From positions 228,926,532 through 228,990,531 of the forward strand of contig CM069432.1 of assembly GCA_035610365.1 (NCBI GenBank): a stretch of 64,000 nt of DNA, in the 5' to 3' direction. The DNA is from Aquatica leii (lineage: Eukaryota; Arthropoda; Insecta; Coleoptera; Lampyridae). Positions 32,801 through 45,000 of the stretch are shown here, one piece after another (positions within the stretch are counted from its first letter, which is position 1; each line of letters begins with the position of its first letter). Under the pieces are notes generated by a model that was given only the letters and a program-made list of their open reading frames with translations, was not told the origin of the DNA and ran no database searches. The position numbers and the translations under genes were made by a program.

Positions 32801-34715
32801 CCGTGAAATGGTGTTTAATGTTTTACTAATACTAAAACACCACAATAAATCTATTAATACTTTTTGTGTATAGAAATTTAATGACACTTGCAATTGTATT
32901 TTAATAAGAAGGAACTAAGTGTTTACTCATAGTACCAGATGCAATAAGTAACGTGTAATAATTTGCAGTGAAATTAATAATCGAAAAATAAAGAAAATAC
33001 CACAAGTACCTAAGTAAGAGCGAACATTTAACAGGCAACTCAAATCTGAACACATAAATTAGTTAAATAAAATAATAAGCGGTGGAATGAAATCAGTTAA
33101 ATGAATACTCTTCTACTAATATGTACTATCAATCAATTTTTATTATTGTTTATTAAGTTGGGTAAATTTATAGCATAAAACAAATTATTTGATACACTAG
33201 CATTTTCACGAATAGAAAAATATACTCAATCACCTAAAACAAACTTAAAACAAAACGACTTTAAAAGTAAGTTAGTGACGACGTAGTAGTATTTCTATTT
33301 ATAAATGACGCACTTGAAATGAAACTAAGATGTATGTAGTTTACCATACTTGTAAACTATAAAATTAATTTACTATGAGAATAGTATCATAAAATAAATC
33401 TGTATTTCAAGGATTTTATATAAATTCATATATTTAAAACATTTTTACGTTATCATTTACAGTTAGTGGTTATAAAACTACATTAAATTAGAAAAGTTTA
33501 ATCACCCTAATGCCGGTAAAATTTAGTATTTATTTACAGTTTTTCATACTGTAATACAAAATAATACGTCGTATATTATTTCTTAAACATTAAGACATTG
33601 CTTGAATAGACAATATTAACTAAATGAACATAGTCTTTTAAGATTCATGTAAATACATACATAAATGTATATTATATTACATGTTTAAAAAAGTTGTAAA
33701 TGGTAATCTACAAAATCACTAATATTTTTCAATACAAACTCAATCTTTTATGGGGTTTTATTTTAAATAAATAAAAATTAAAATAGATATAAACGAATCT
33801 AAAAAAATAATTACAAGGCTTATAGCATAAGTATCTCATACCATAGAAAATTAATATTACATTAAGGTTATAAATGTTTTGAATATGAATCCTTATTTCA
33901 ACTAAACACGTTAATCTAAAACGCTAATGCAGTAAATATATGTACATACACACAAGTAAAAAATATCTTACATTATTACAAGCGCTGAAAAAAACGAGTT
34001 TGATTTAAACATTTAATTTCACAGAATATTTTTATAAATTTGATATTAAGTACAAACAAGGATTGTCTACATTTGTAAGGGAAACTGCAAAGCTTCAGAG
34101 ATGTTTGCATTGAATAAGAGCAAAAATATAATTACCATAAATTCAAAAGCTTTAGAGAAAACAGTCGTAAAGCGTTATAGCCAGTTCATAATCAGTCAAA
34201 CCAAAGACAGATAAATTGCAATATACATCTTTAAAAAAAATGAGTTAGCTATGCAAAGCTGTAGTCCGAAAGTTAATGCAATGTTTAGCTTCAGCAAACT
34301 GAAGTTGATTGGTAGTTTGAGGTTATGCGATTATAATTTAACAAGGCTGTTTACCCCTACATTCTTTGAATTAAAACTGAAGCCAAAATCGGCCATTTGC
34401 AGGGTAAGCTAAATATGTTAAGTGATTGGTTAACGACATATAGTAATGGTTACCATTTTGTGGATATAAACTACTGTTGAAGAAAACCATATATATGAAA
34501 TTAACATTTTTTTCTTAATACTAGTTTGTAAAATACCAACAAGACGGTGGTCGTCACTATATTTCGCTAACATAATCATGTTCAAACTAACGAATAACAT
34601 TTTCTCTATCTTATTCAAGCTTTGCAAGCAACTGAACATAATATCGATACATGCATCACAAGACTAAAACAAAAACTTTAAAGCTACAGTGCGATCAAAA
34701 TTACACGTAACGCTG
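29851..34715. other. AT-rich stretch, no gene seen
   Basis: Nearly 5 kb of AT-rich sequence with short homopolymers. No frame exceeds what chance gives and no repeats or terminal structures were noticed. It may be intergenic, or an intron of a gene extending outside the visible exons. Confidence 0.45.
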
Positions 34716-34720
34716 TAGTA
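34716..34720. repeat. 5-bp target-site duplication TAGTA (left)
   Basis: TAGTA directly precedes the left LTR and is repeated at 38560-38564 after the right LTR. Its length fits Ty3/gypsy integration. Confidence 0.8.
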
Positions 34721-34914
34721 TGTAATATATTGAATTTGGCAACAACGCTCAAGCTGGGGAAAGACACGTGACAACGTGGCATTCACCGCTAGGGCGCATG
34801 ACACTTATAATATGCACGCATGTTAGTAAAATAAACTGAGCTATTTCTCATTTGAATGTGTCTTTTGATCATCGATTAACTCTAATAACATTCGAGGTGT
34901 CGAGTAATAAAACA
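34721..34914 (+). repeat. 5' LTR of gypsy element 1
   Basis: It starts TGTAATATATTG and ends GTAATAAAACA. A TATA-like CTTATAATATGC lies near 34806. It is followed at once by TGGTGTCAGGTGTTC, the expected place and form of a tRNA primer-binding site beginning TGG. Confidence 0.9.
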
Positions 34915-35014
34915 TGGTGTCAGGTGTTCTAAAAGAAATAAAATCATCTGAAAAGAAGTTCTTCAGAAATTGAACCACGTGTTAAACAAGTTAGAAGTAA
35001 ACGGTCTCTCAAGA

Positions 35015-35881
35015 ATGGAGATGTCAAGTTTCCGGTTGCCGTGTCAGCTAGTTTTTGACAATAATATAGCAGATAATTGGAAAAAGTTCAAGCAAAGGTT
35101 TGAGTTATTTGTAGATGCTACATGTAAGGCAAGCGCCACTGACAAGAAGAAAATAGGTATATTATTGAATGCAATTGGAGACGAGGGCCTTGATGTTTAT
35201 AATAACTTTGAATATGTGGAAGGTGAAGATAAAAATAAAGTAGCAACGATCCTAGATAAATTTGACGAATATTGCTCACCGAAAAGGAATGTAGTTTTCC
35301 ATAGGTACATGTTCAATAACATTAAGCAAAAACAGGGCCAAAGATTTGATAACTTTGTGATGGAATTAAAAAAAGCAGTTAAACAATGCGAGTCCAAAGG
35401 AGAAAATGAAATGGTAAGAGACAGAATTGTTTTAGGGATTGCGGACAAGATAACACAAGAGCGGCTACTACGAAAAGAAAAACTAGATTTAGAAAAGGCA
35501 ATTAAGTTTTGCAGAATAACGGAGGCTAGCAAAACACAGTCAATGGCTCTAACCTCTTCAAAAGAACCAGTGGTAATAAATGCAGTACAATCATTAAGTA
35601 ACAATAAATTGATTAAGATGGAAGGCAAGCGGTTGTGCAGGTATTGTGGTTACAATCATGTTTTTGAGAAGTGTCCGGCTTATGGGAAAACATGCGCCAA
35701 GTGTTCGGAAAAAAATCATTTTGCCAAAGTCTGCAAGAAGAGAACTATAATGTTACAGAAGGAAAATGTACACGAAGTGACTGTCAACAACAGTGAAAGA
35801 CAAGATACTGAAGAGTTGGGTAAGGATCGAGGAGAAACATTCTATCTCAGTCAATCGAGGAAGGTGACGAAAGCGGTATGA
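35015..35881 (+). CDS. Gag polyprotein of gypsy element 1
   Basis: The first ATG is at 35015; the frame is open from 34970 but begins there with TTG. The product is about 288 residues. A capsid-like helical region with 'WKKFKQRFELFVDAT' and 'FHRYMFNNIKQKQGQRFDNF' matches retrotransposon gag in insects. Two C-terminal zinc-knuckle-like motifs follow: CRYCGYNHVFEKC (atypical) and CAKCSEKNHFAKVC, a standard C-x2-C-x4-H-x4-C. It should assemble particles and bind the RNA. The frame appears intact. Its TGA overlaps the ATG of the protease frame (ATGA at 35878-35881), suggesting pol is reached by frameshift or reinitiation. Confidence 0.85.
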   Translation: MEMSSFRLPCQLVFDNNIADNWKKFKQRFELFVDATCKASATDKKKIGILLNAIGDEGLDVYNNFEYVEGEDKNKVATILDKFDEYCSPKRNVVFHRYMFNNIKQKQGQRFDNFVMELKKAVKQCESKGENEMVRDRIVLGIADKITQERLLRKEKLDLEKAIKFCRITEASKTQSMALTSSKEPVVINAVQSLSNNKLIKMEGKRLCRYCGYNHVFEKCPAYGKTCAKCSEKNHFAKVCKKRTIMLQKENVHEVTVNNSERQDTEELGKDRGETFYLSQSRKVTKAV

Positions 35882-36165
35882 ATACAAAGATGTGGACAGA
35901 AAAGGTAAAAATTAATGGTATTTGTGTAACATGTAAACTTGATTCAGGTGCAATGACTTCTGTATTGCCGTTGCACGTTGTAAAATTCTTAAATCGTGAC
36001 TGCGAGATCAAACCGACAGGCGTACAGTTAGTTTCGTATGGTAATTTTAAGTTGGATGTAGTAGGTTCGATTGAGTTGCCTTGTGAGGTAAAAGGAAAAA
36101 AATGTATAATAGATTTCATTGTAGTAAGACATGGTAATCAAATGCCAAAATATTCGGAGGACTAA
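35878..36165 (+). CDS. Pol fragment: aspartic protease region
   Basis: This 95-codon frame contains 'CKLDSGAMTSVLPLHVV', the D-S-G-A active site of retroelement aspartic proteases, and a following 'GVQLVSYGNFKLDVVG' strand region. It starts four bases before the end of gag in another frame. It ends at a stop soon after 'FIVVRHGNQMPKYSED', where sequence leading into reverse transcriptase should continue. This marks the left edge of the internal deletion. Confidence 0.75.
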   Translation: MNTKMWTEKVKINGICVTCKLDSGAMTSVLPLHVVKFLNRDCEIKPTGVQLVSYGNFKLDVVGSIELPCEVKGKKCIIDFIVVRHGNQMPKYSED

Positions 36166-36176
36166 AAGGCGTAGGT

Positions 36177-36503
36177 GTGTATTTTGACGATATAATCGTG
36201 ACAGGTGAAGCCGAAAAAGAACACGACGAAAATCTAGCTCGCGTATTAGACACAGCGCGAAAGTATGGTGCGAAGTACATTCTGAAAAAAGTTCAATATA
36301 AGAAGTCTGAAGTTAAGTATATGGGCCATGTGTTCACGCGTAACGGGTTAAAACCAGATAAAGACTACCTTGAAGCAATTCTTAAAATCGAAACACCACG
36401 AAATCGAGCGGAATTAAGTCGATTCCTTGGTATGACCAAATTATCTGTCACGTTTCTTACCGTCTATTTCAAAAGTTACAGCGCCACTACGAGAATTAAT
36501 TAG
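36177..36503 (+). pseudogene. Pol fragment: C-terminal part of reverse transcriptase
   Basis: It opens at 'VYFDDIIVTGEAEKEHDENL', the YxDD catalytic box of gypsy reverse transcriptases, and continues through 'YMGHVFTRNGLKPDKDYLEAI' and 'RAELSRFLGMTK', the thumb and connection segments. Everything N-terminal to the catalytic box is missing, so no working polymerase can be made. A frameshift after 'LGMTK' moves the rest of the connection into another frame before RNase H. Confidence 0.8.
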
Positions 36504-36585
36504 GCTAGATGTAGAGTGGAACTAGACTGATGCATGCAGCGAATCGTTTATAGAAATAAAAAAAATACTCACGAACACGCCTGTA

Positions 36586-38151
36586 TTGGCATATTTTGAC
36601 TTCACCAAAGATATCATTATTCAGACGGATAGTAGTAAAGACGGAATTGGGTCATGTCTGCTACAAGATAACAAACCGGTCGCATACGCTTCCGGATGTC
36701 TTACTAGTTCGGAACAAAAATGGGCGCAAATTGAAAAAGAACTATTAGCCATTTGTTTCGCTGTAGAAAAATTTTATCCATTCATTTACGGTCACCCCAA
36801 TGTCATTATACATAGTGATCACAAACCGTTACAGGCAATAGTGAAAAAAGATTTGAGCAAATTGTCGCGTCGGTTGAAAAGACTCGTACTTAAATTATTA
36901 AGGTATCCAAAATTGAAGTATGTGCCTGGCAAAGAAATGTATATAGCAGATACTCTTTCACGTGCATATTTGAAATACCAGGTGGCGGATGATCCAGAAC
37001 TTGTACACTCAATAAAATTTGCAGTACAAAATTTGCCTATTTCAAATAATAGAAAGATTCAGCTACAAACGGCTTCGAAAAATGACGAGACCATAGCTGA
37101 AGTAATAAAATTTGTTGAGAATAGTTGGTTAGGTTTTAATAAGAAACATCCAAATTCAATAAAGTTACTACCTTATTGGAAAATAAAAGATAATCTTAAC
37201 GTATGTGAGAATTTACTGTTAAATGGAGATAAAATAGTTATACCAACTGAAGCTCGTTATGAAATGTTAACGCTATTACATGAAGGATATCTAGGTATTG
37301 AAAAGTGTAAAGCACGCGCCAGACAACTATTATATTGGCCCCAAATCAATCAACATATTGAAAAGTTTGTCCTCAACTGTCAAGTGTGTAGCAAATATGC
37401 TAAGAAAAATTGCAAAGAACCATTATTATCATATCCTATACCAGAGCGTCCATGGCAACGTGTAGGTACAGATATATTTTCCTATGGCAATTACAAATAC
37501 AAATATTTGTTATTGTATGACGCATATTCCAACTGGATAGAGTTATTGTCAATTAAGGATAAATCCAGTTCAGAGGTAATCAAACAGTTTAAAAAGGTAT
37601 TCTCTAGATTCGGTTCCCCTGATAGTTTGGTTTGCGATAATGTACCTTTTACAAGTTATGAAATGAAACAATTTGCTGAAGAATGGAACTTCAACATTAT
37701 AGCAAGAAGTCCTAACTATCGCAAATCGAACGGCCTAGCTGAAAAAGGTGTGAGCATAGCAAAATCTTTAGTAAAAAAATGTATTGACGAAGACAAGGAA
37801 ATTTACCCTGCTCTATTGCAATATCGTAATACACCTTTAAAACATATGAACGATACTCCTTCACAATTATTTTTAGGTCGTATCTGTAAAACTAAATTAC
37901 CTATTTGTAATACATTGTTAAAAGAGAAATTTTTCGATAATAATTTGTCAAGGAAGTTCAGCAACAAACAAGCCTTAAGTAGTAGATATTACAATAAACA
38001 CAGCAAAGAATTACAAAAATTAGGCAAGGGGCAAAATGTGAATGTATATAATCACGTAGATAGGTGTTGGGAGGTTGATAAAATTGTAAGCGAACATGAT
38101 TCACCGAGATCATACTTGGTTGAAATAGACTCTGGAATAGTCAAGACGTAA
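36586..38151 (+). CDS. Pol fragment: RNase H and integrase of gypsy element 1
   Basis: The 521-codon frame starts with RNase H ('IIIQTDSSKDGIGSCLLQDN', 'EKELLAICFAVEKFYPF', 'HSDHKPLQAI'). Integrase follows: 'LLHEGYLGIEKCKARARQLL' and 'CQVCSKYAKK' form the zinc-binding module, and 'VGTDIFSYG', 'VCDNVPFTS' and 'NGLAEKGVSIAKS' carry the catalytic D, D and E. In the zinc module the usual second His of 'HEGHxGIEKC' is Tyr. The frame closes at 38151; a one-base shift there opens a further 60 codons to 38341 (about), resembling the normal pol C-terminus. Confidence 0.85.
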   Translation: MAYFDFTKDIIIQTDSSKDGIGSCLLQDNKPVAYASGCLTSSEQKWAQIEKELLAICFAVEKFYPFIYGHPNVIIHSDHKPLQAIVKKDLSKLSRRLKRLVLKLLRYPKLKYVPGKEMYIADTLSRAYLKYQVADDPELVHSIKFAVQNLPISNNRKIQLQTASKNDETIAEVIKFVENSWLGFNKKHPNSIKLLPYWKIKDNLNVCENLLLNGDKIVIPTEARYEMLTLLHEGYLGIEKCKARARQLLYWPQINQHIEKFVLNCQVCSKYAKKNCKEPLLSYPIPERPWQRVGTDIFSYGNYKYKYLLLYDAYSNWIELLSIKDKSSSEVIKQFKKVFSRFGSPDSLVCDNVPFTSYEMKQFAEEWNFNIIARSPNYRKSNGLAEKGVSIAKSLVKKCIDEDKEIYPALLQYRNTPLKHMNDTPSQLFLGRICKTKLPICNTLLKEKFFDNNLSRKFSNKQALSSRYYNKHSKELQKLGKGQNVNVYNHVDRCWEVDKIVSEHDSPRSYLVEIDSGIVKT

Positions 38152-38365
38152 CAGAGAATATCTAAGAAAGTCAGAAATTGAGTTCATTCCCAAATGTGAT
38201 CTCGAGGAAACTGATTCGATACCAGAGTTTCAAGTTAATAATAGTACAACAGAAACATCTAGCGAACCCATGTCATCCCCAAATGTAACTAGATCAGGTC
38301 GTATTGTTAAGATGCCAGTTAGATTTAGAGATTATGTGTAAAAAAAAATACTGAAACAGATAAGA

Positions 38366-38559
38366 TGTAATATATTAAATTTGGCAACAACGCTCAAGCT
38401 GGGGAAAGACACGTGACAACGTGGCATTCACAGCTAGGGCTCATGACACTTATAATATGCACGCATGTTAGTAAAATAAACTGAGTTATTTCTCATTTGA
38501 ATGTGTCTTTTGATCATCGATTAACTCTAATAACATTCGAGGTGTCGAGTAACAAAACA
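38366..38559 (+). repeat. 3' LTR of gypsy element 1
   Basis: 194 bp, starting TGTAATATATTA and ending GTAACAAAACA. It is identical to the 5' LTR except for five substitutions. It is followed by the second TAGTA at 38560-38564. Confidence 0.9.
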
Positions 38560-38564
38560 TAGTA

Positions 38565-39779
38565 TAAGCAACCCAACATACCTAAAAAAATAAGATATAG
38601 GTTACGTAGCTAGCAAATAATATAGATCACACGTATCGGTATTGAACTGATTCTTAGTGCAAAACAACGCTATAATAAGGACACAACAACGAAAATGGAC
38701 AAGTTATGCTTGCTTTGTTATAATAATAATGCATGACAAGAATGAACAATAGACACCAAATTCTGCTAATATAGAAACCAACCACAGACTGTAGACTTGT
38801 ACTAAAAAAAGAACCCACGTGCAAATAAAATCTAATCTATAAAAAAATTGTGGATATTAACTGAAAGATAAAATATATAAGAACTCAATCGAAGATTGAC
38901 AGCTGGGAAAAACTGAAGAGTACAGAAGTATAACAAGGCCTTTGAAACAGAAAATTTAAACCATTAAAAACAAAGACCAAGAAAAACACAACTCTGCAAA
39001 AAAATTAAAGAAGAATGTAAGGAGTATACGAAAATTTCGAATCACACTAGTCAAACACATTACTAATAAATACTGAAACATTTTCTAAAAAAAAGTAAAC
39101 TTTTACTAATTGCAAAAACAACCATAGGAATTAATTAAAAGTAAAAAAAAAAGAAATAAATTAATTATCACATTGAATCACATCGAAAAAAAAGCTAAGC
39201 CAAGCAGCTAAAAAAATATTTATCAACGATGTGAACCTTTTTAAAAAAAACACAGACGTCTAAATAACATTCCAAAAGCATAACAACTCAGATCAAAATC
39301 ACATCACCAAAGAGTTGCTTAAATTATAAAATCTTAAGCTTTCGCGGTTATTTTGTTTTTAGACTTGGTCCTAGTCTCTCCTTGCGCGCCAAAACAAGAA
39401 GTACAACTTGGCCTTTGCCGTATTGTCGTTCGTAAACCCAAAAAGTTTGTTACTTGCAAGCTTCCTAGTGTTTTTATTGTCTAAGCATACATTTTAAAAT
39501 AAATCACACTTAGATTCCAAGTACAGTCCAACCTATTTTTTGGAACATAGTTGTGTTTATGAAAAAACGATCTATTTTTTCTTATACAATAGTATAGACC
39601 AGTAGCAGCTGGTGGTCAATGCTACAAGAGAGTCATTTCAATATTCAAACTTTAAAAACGCATTCTTACTTAATAGAACAATTTTTAGTATTTTTTGAAG
39701 GGTCATTGATAGCCAGATTTTTTTAGCCTATAAAGGACAAACTTTCACTTAGACAAAAAACGGGTTTTCACTTTTTTAC
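38565..39779. other. AT-rich stretch, no gene seen
   Basis: No frame or repeat structure was recognised. The sequence around 39350-39450 is slightly less AT-rich but gives no recognisable peptide. Confidence 0.4.
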
Positions 39780-41509
39780 CAGGGACAAATGAAAAACAAA
39801 ATTATTTGTTGAAGTTTATCGCTTTGTATTATATTTTAACAAAGAATGTGTAAGTTTTAACATGTCTTTGTTTGATTTTACATATTTAAAAAAAGCAATG
39901 CTGTTCGTAACATAATTGAAAATAGTCATTAATTCACTTTTTATGAAATTGGTGGTACATTTGTTTGGTACATCAGTCCACTTTAACACCATTTGTGAAA
40001 AATCCCTTTCTACGAAGTAGTTAGAGCTAGGAATACTGAAGATGAACGATATGTCGTGAAAAATGTTGGGGATTTCATTTTTGCACCCTTACTTTTGTCA
40101 TCAAAAGACGTTGCAATGTCTAGACTTGGAAATCTTGGAAATGATGTTTTCTGAGAAATCATATCGTGGTAACAAACGGTCTACGAAATTGTTGTAGAAC
40201 TGTAGATAATCGTTTTGAATAAATTCTTTTGGATTAATACTTATTCCGCTTTGCTTCTTTGATCAATCTTTTCGCGAATCCCGTGCATTTTCATAACTGA
40301 TAGAGAATCAGATTCAATCTTCTTCATTATTGTTTCTACTGAAAACGTAACAATATAAAGAAATGACAAATACGTCAAAGTTTTTTTTTCTTCTTCAGAT
40401 GTGATTATCTTCTCTAATAGACGAGGACATTCATTCCGCAATTCTAGAAAATGTGATTTTCTGGAGGCCATACTTTTTAAGACTCTTTCGCAAGAAGAAC
40501 CAAGAGATAAAAATTTCGTCGCAACATATTTTAATATCTCTTCCCATTGCATCTCATTCGCTTCAAATTGTAATTTGTAGTTTTAGCATATTTTCAGTAT
40601 CAAACTTTCTACGTCCACTTCTAATTTATCAGTACGGTATTTTGCAGCACTGTGGAGAATATGGACGGAGCAAGCAGCTTTGACAATTTTATCATTTTCA
40701 GCTAACAAAAGTGTATAAATGGAATGGTTTCTGCCTAAGTTTACGTTAGTGTTGTCAGCAGCGAAACTTGATTTGCACATTCGTCGTTACATTCTACAAA
40801 TTCCAGTAGACGGTTTTGAATGCCAGTATCATAGTCAAAGAATCGTACACATGTTCGAAACATTTTTCTGTTTTTTTTATTACTTGCATCTGTTGCAATC
40901 GAAAAGTATAATTTTTTCCTTGGATTGATATTTAAAATAATTTTAGCAAATACTGTCCATACAATAGCTATCGCTTTTGTTCTTTCACAGCTAAAACTTT
41001 GAGCGATTTTTGAATTACAGCAGATATATAGTAAAGATTTGTGTGAACAATCCATACTACTACAACTAAGGGAAACTTTACCGTGTGATAAACTGATGCG
41101 AATTCTCCAGCAGCAATCTTGTCATTCGTCTCCGAGGCAGATGTCTCAGGTTTCATAAAATATTTGGTTAAAGTACTCGATGCTCTATTGCTGACAATAG
41201 TCATATGAGATTTAGTAGATGCATGTTGTTTTATACCAGCAACGCCACCATGCGCACAAGAGAAATCTTTATTACATAGACAAGACGCCTTTTGTGAGTT
41301 TTCTTTCACTTTTCTTAAACAGAAATAACTATTTTGCTAGTTTGCATTATACTTAGTAAGCCTTTTGGCTTTCTTGGAAGGTATTATACCACTTTTAGAC
41401 AAATTTACTGTGGTAGTAGAGTAAATGCATTTAAGAACAAATTTTTGATATAACCGGTTGAAATTTGGGTGGTTTTAAGGTTGTAGTTTTGAAGATTGCT
41501 TTTTCCCTG
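39780..41509 (-). mobile_element. hAT (BED-type) element, decayed
   Basis: The minus-strand fragments below define a hAT transposase. CAGGGA at 39780 and TCCCTG ending at 41509 are inverted and fit hAT termini, but the match is only six bases and flanking 8-mers agree poorly, so the exact ends are provisional. Confidence 0.5.
39840..41309 (-). pseudogene. hAT transposase pseudogene
   Basis: Read downward, four overlapping broken frames give domain pieces in order. 41309-41180 has a BED-like finger region ('CNKDFSCAHGGVAGIKQHASTKSH'). About 40960-40800 has 'LYFSIATDASNKKNRKMF', holding the first catalytic Asp. 40780-40583 has 'SSFAADNTNVNLGRNHSIYT' and 'HILHSAAKY'. 40552-40450 has 'FLSLGSSCERVLKSMASRKS'. 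About 40030-39950 has 'IPSSNYFVERDFSQMVLKWTD', the C-terminal dimerisation region. Frameshifts between each piece mean no product. This is a different hAT lineage from the TTF-type relic at 1-7 kb. Confidence 0.7.
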
Positions 41510-41584
41510 GTTTTACCAATTAAAAAAAAGATGGACAGAAAGTTCTTGTATAAGATAACCTTAATTTCTCTTATACGTTAAAGA

Positions 41585-42002
41585 CCTGCGAAGAAAACGA
41601 TATTGCCTTATTGTCCTTCCTCCAAACTCAACGCATCTTACTCAACCGTTGGATGTCACCTTCTTCAGATCCTTCAAGTGTCATGAGAAACAAATATAAA
41701 AAAATGCATTTCCCCCTCTATTGAATAAGCTATGTGTTAAAATTCTTGAACGCGCAAAATCAAATTTAAAGCCGAGTTTCATAAAAACGGGCATAGTGTT
41801 AGAACGATACCAACAAAAGAGCACATATCACGTGCAATGCCAAATGTGGAAGACTGTGGAGGTGGCCAGAAAAAAAAGACATTTTATTCTAAAAAACAAA
41901 ACAAAGTTTAATATAAAAAAGCCGAGGCAAATGTCGACCAAGGGGCAACTTCTTTCGTTTTGTTTTTTTTCTGAACTAGAAGACCTAACTCTAAAGAAAT
42001 AA
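41585..42002 (+). pseudogene. pogo/Tigger (jerky-like) DDE transposase fragment
   Basis: The plus strand reads 'LPPNSTHLTQPLDVTFFRSFK', the hallmark at the third catalytic acidic residue of pogo/Tigger-type transposases. After a stop and shift it continues in an open frame from 41721 ('LNKLCVKILERAKSNLKPSFIKTGI' ... 'KTKFNIKKPRQMSTKGQLL'), which fits the segment C-terminal to the DDE core. The N-terminal DNA-binding part and first two acidic residues are absent. No termini were found. Confidence 0.6.
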
Positions 42003-45000
42003 TGGATTTAATATAGTTAATAACGTTTTTGTGTTATTTTTTAAATTAACTACCAAATCATTTTTAATGATATTATAGGGTTAGCTATGCATGAATAATC
42101 AGCTATTATTATAATTTGAAATTTTTGAAACTTTTGAATTTTTAATATCAAAATTGATTGTCAACTAAATTTTAATTTATGTGTGTGTAGAAAATTTAAC
42201 AAATAATTTAAATTATCTATACTTCTAACATTTTCCTAATGATAAAACAAGTGACTAGCACAATACATATTAAAAATTGCAATTTTCTACCTCGGCAGAC
42301 AAACGGATTCCGAATGTGTCATACCAAAAGCACAGATCAAAATTATTAAAAAAAAAACTACCCAAAGATTATTAATTGGTGTAATTCAAAATGTAAAAAT
42401 GACTACATTTTAACGTTTACATTAGAAAAGAAAACGAACGCATTCATTTATTTCAGGAAACGCCATATGTAAAAAAATGTTAAAGAATTACATTTACATA
42501 AAAATGCAATCAAATGAAAACCATTTTTACTTGTACTAAATTCCTTAACCAGCGACCTAGCAAACTATTATGCTCGCCTACACAATTTAGCAAATAAATT
42601 AAATTTTTAAAATATTTAAGTCGTACAATGAGCGAAAAATTACAACGACACTAAAATACAAATACAATGCTCATAGTAAACAGGCCTGCAAATTAAATGT
42701 AGTCTATATACTTGTGCATTAAACAAAGATTTAAGTTTATGTAGTGTAGTAATTAAGAAAAAAAAATGTTTCCATTTCTTGGTCTATTACATCTGTGTTG
42801 TGTAACAAATGCATCAGAACAGTGTTAAACATTTTACCCATAACTATAAATTATAATACTAAAGTTTTGAACATTAAAACATAAACACGCATTTAAAATC
42901 ATAACTTGCGAATAATGAGACAACTGTCTTTGCACGACTTCTGCTTTTCGTTACACTGTGCAATATTATAAGTGTAGGATCAAATTAGGTATAGTAATAT
43001 CACAATTTCGAATTATTTAGTTTATTTTATTATATTAAACAGAAATAAATGTATCAAATAATTTTGATGGACAAAAATAAACAGATTAGTGATTTTTAAA
43101 TGAACTCTTAATTTATGATTAAATATCCGATTACTTTAAAAGTTTTGCATATCTAAAGAAAATTACTTAGCATATACGTATTCAAAAACACTCGGTACGT
43201 AAACGGACCCCACCTTTTATTCTAATAAGATTAAATGACGCTTAACCAGAAACATGCTGTTACTTGGGAATGAAGCTAATAATTGCAAGAACGCAAATCT
43301 TGTGGAACATTACAATGCTTTACGATCCACACAGTAGCAATTAATGAAAATTATATTTCTTAACAATTCAATTTATATAAAATTGCTAGGAACTGTTAAT
43401 AGTTACCTATCATAAAACAAACTAATAATTAAATTTACCAAATCAAATACTAACTTTATGATTTTGTTAAAAAAACTTGAAAAATATTGTGCAAAACTGT
43501 TATCGTGTAGTTTGTAAGGTAATCCAATATGTAACTAAAATCCGTGAAACATTATATTATATAACGTCTTTTACAATCATTTTTTTTTTCGTTTTCTTTT
43601 CAAGGTGGGCAAATTACAAATTATAGTAAAAAAACGTTTCTATTAATACAATTCATAAACAAAAAAAGAGTAGTAAATATTACTTAAATTATTACCAATT
43701 ATTGTAATATTACCTTTATACAAATAATATAGACACAAATAATGTATTTCTTTCACGTTATAATCTTTAGTAAAATCGATTTTCATACAAACAAGCAAAG
43801 TAATCAGGCTAATAGAGTAATTAAAAAAGAATTTACGATTCTCTAAACTCGTTTTTATTAACTATTTACAATAAATGTAAATACACATTGTTTTATTTTT
43901 TAAATTAAAATACAAATATATTGAAGAATTCACAAGAATAGATTTCACCTGTATAATCAAAATCGAAGCAAAGCTTATGTTGATAAACATAACCTGATAA
44001 AACATAAAGAAACACAGTTACTGCTTATAATTTGAAAAACTGATCGTTAATTTTTAATATTGCAATTTAACTGTTATTCAGTTGTAATTGACCGAATTTA
44101 CGTTTATAATTTTTACAATTTTATTTTTATTCTAATCTATTTCTCGCGTTCCTTACTCATACTGTTTCAGTAAACCGATTCTTTAAATAATAAATAATTT
44201 AAAATTCATAATTATTTACAGTGAGTGTAAACAATATTTGTTCGAATCGTTCAGACCACGGTATAAGACCCTCATAATTCTGCAAATAATTAAATCCGTA
44301 TATTAAATGAAAAAATAAAAACAAAACTAAAACCAAAAATTTAAAAAACGCAAGTTTATTAGATTTTCATTTTTGCGTAAAAAAATGTTGAATCAGAATT
44401 TTATTACAAAAGCAAGTACTATTTACATTTCGTTTTAAATTACATGACCGATTGCGTCTAACATATCAGATTTAGATAATTTGCAATAAATTCATGTTTC
44501 AATCAGGATTCCGCAAGCTCTCTAAGATTATCAACACCTCGGTAATTACTGAATACTGTATATTTTTGTTCACGTCAAAACTCATAAGCACAAATTTAGT
44601 TTATTGAACATTTTTCAATACAATTTTTTATAGAAGACACATTTTAATTATTCTCCTTAAGCATACGTAAAAAAAGTAAGTTTACTGAAATTATACGATA
44701 AGCGAATAAAGTATATATTAAAAAGATGAATAGCAACATTTCCAGCTTTAATTAAAGCATATGATGGTTCCGCAGTTACAACTGTAGATTAAATTTTATA
44801 AACAAATAAAATCCCTTTATACTATTTCGAACGATTTACGAACGACCCTTATATATTTTTTTTTTAAATCTAATCGAATAAAATAGTCTCAATAGCTAAA
44901 ATAAAAAACATCGATTATGTAATGTGTTTTTATATAAACATATTCTTGTAGCTGACGCATTTAACTATAGAATAAGAATTATAACCACACTCAAACGCGA

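Larger units (their letters stand above)
34721..38559 (+). mobile_element. Ty3/gypsy LTR retrotransposon, internally deleted
   Basis: Two 194-bp LTRs (34721-34914 and 38366-38559), both TG...CA, differ at five positions by eye and are flanked by TAGTA duplications. Between them, in order, are gag, a protease start, the end of reverse transcriptase, RNase H and integrase, with no envelope-like frame. The element is about 3.8 kb instead of the usual 5 kb or more because most of reverse transcriptase is missing between 36165 and 36177. The high LTR similarity indicates a fairly recent insertion, so the deletion may have existed before it moved, with proteins supplied by a full copy. Confidence 0.9.

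Noticed and set aside
35197..35628. Minus-strand 143-codon frame opposite gag
   Set aside because: Antisense shadow of the gag coding sequence, with no recognisable domain.
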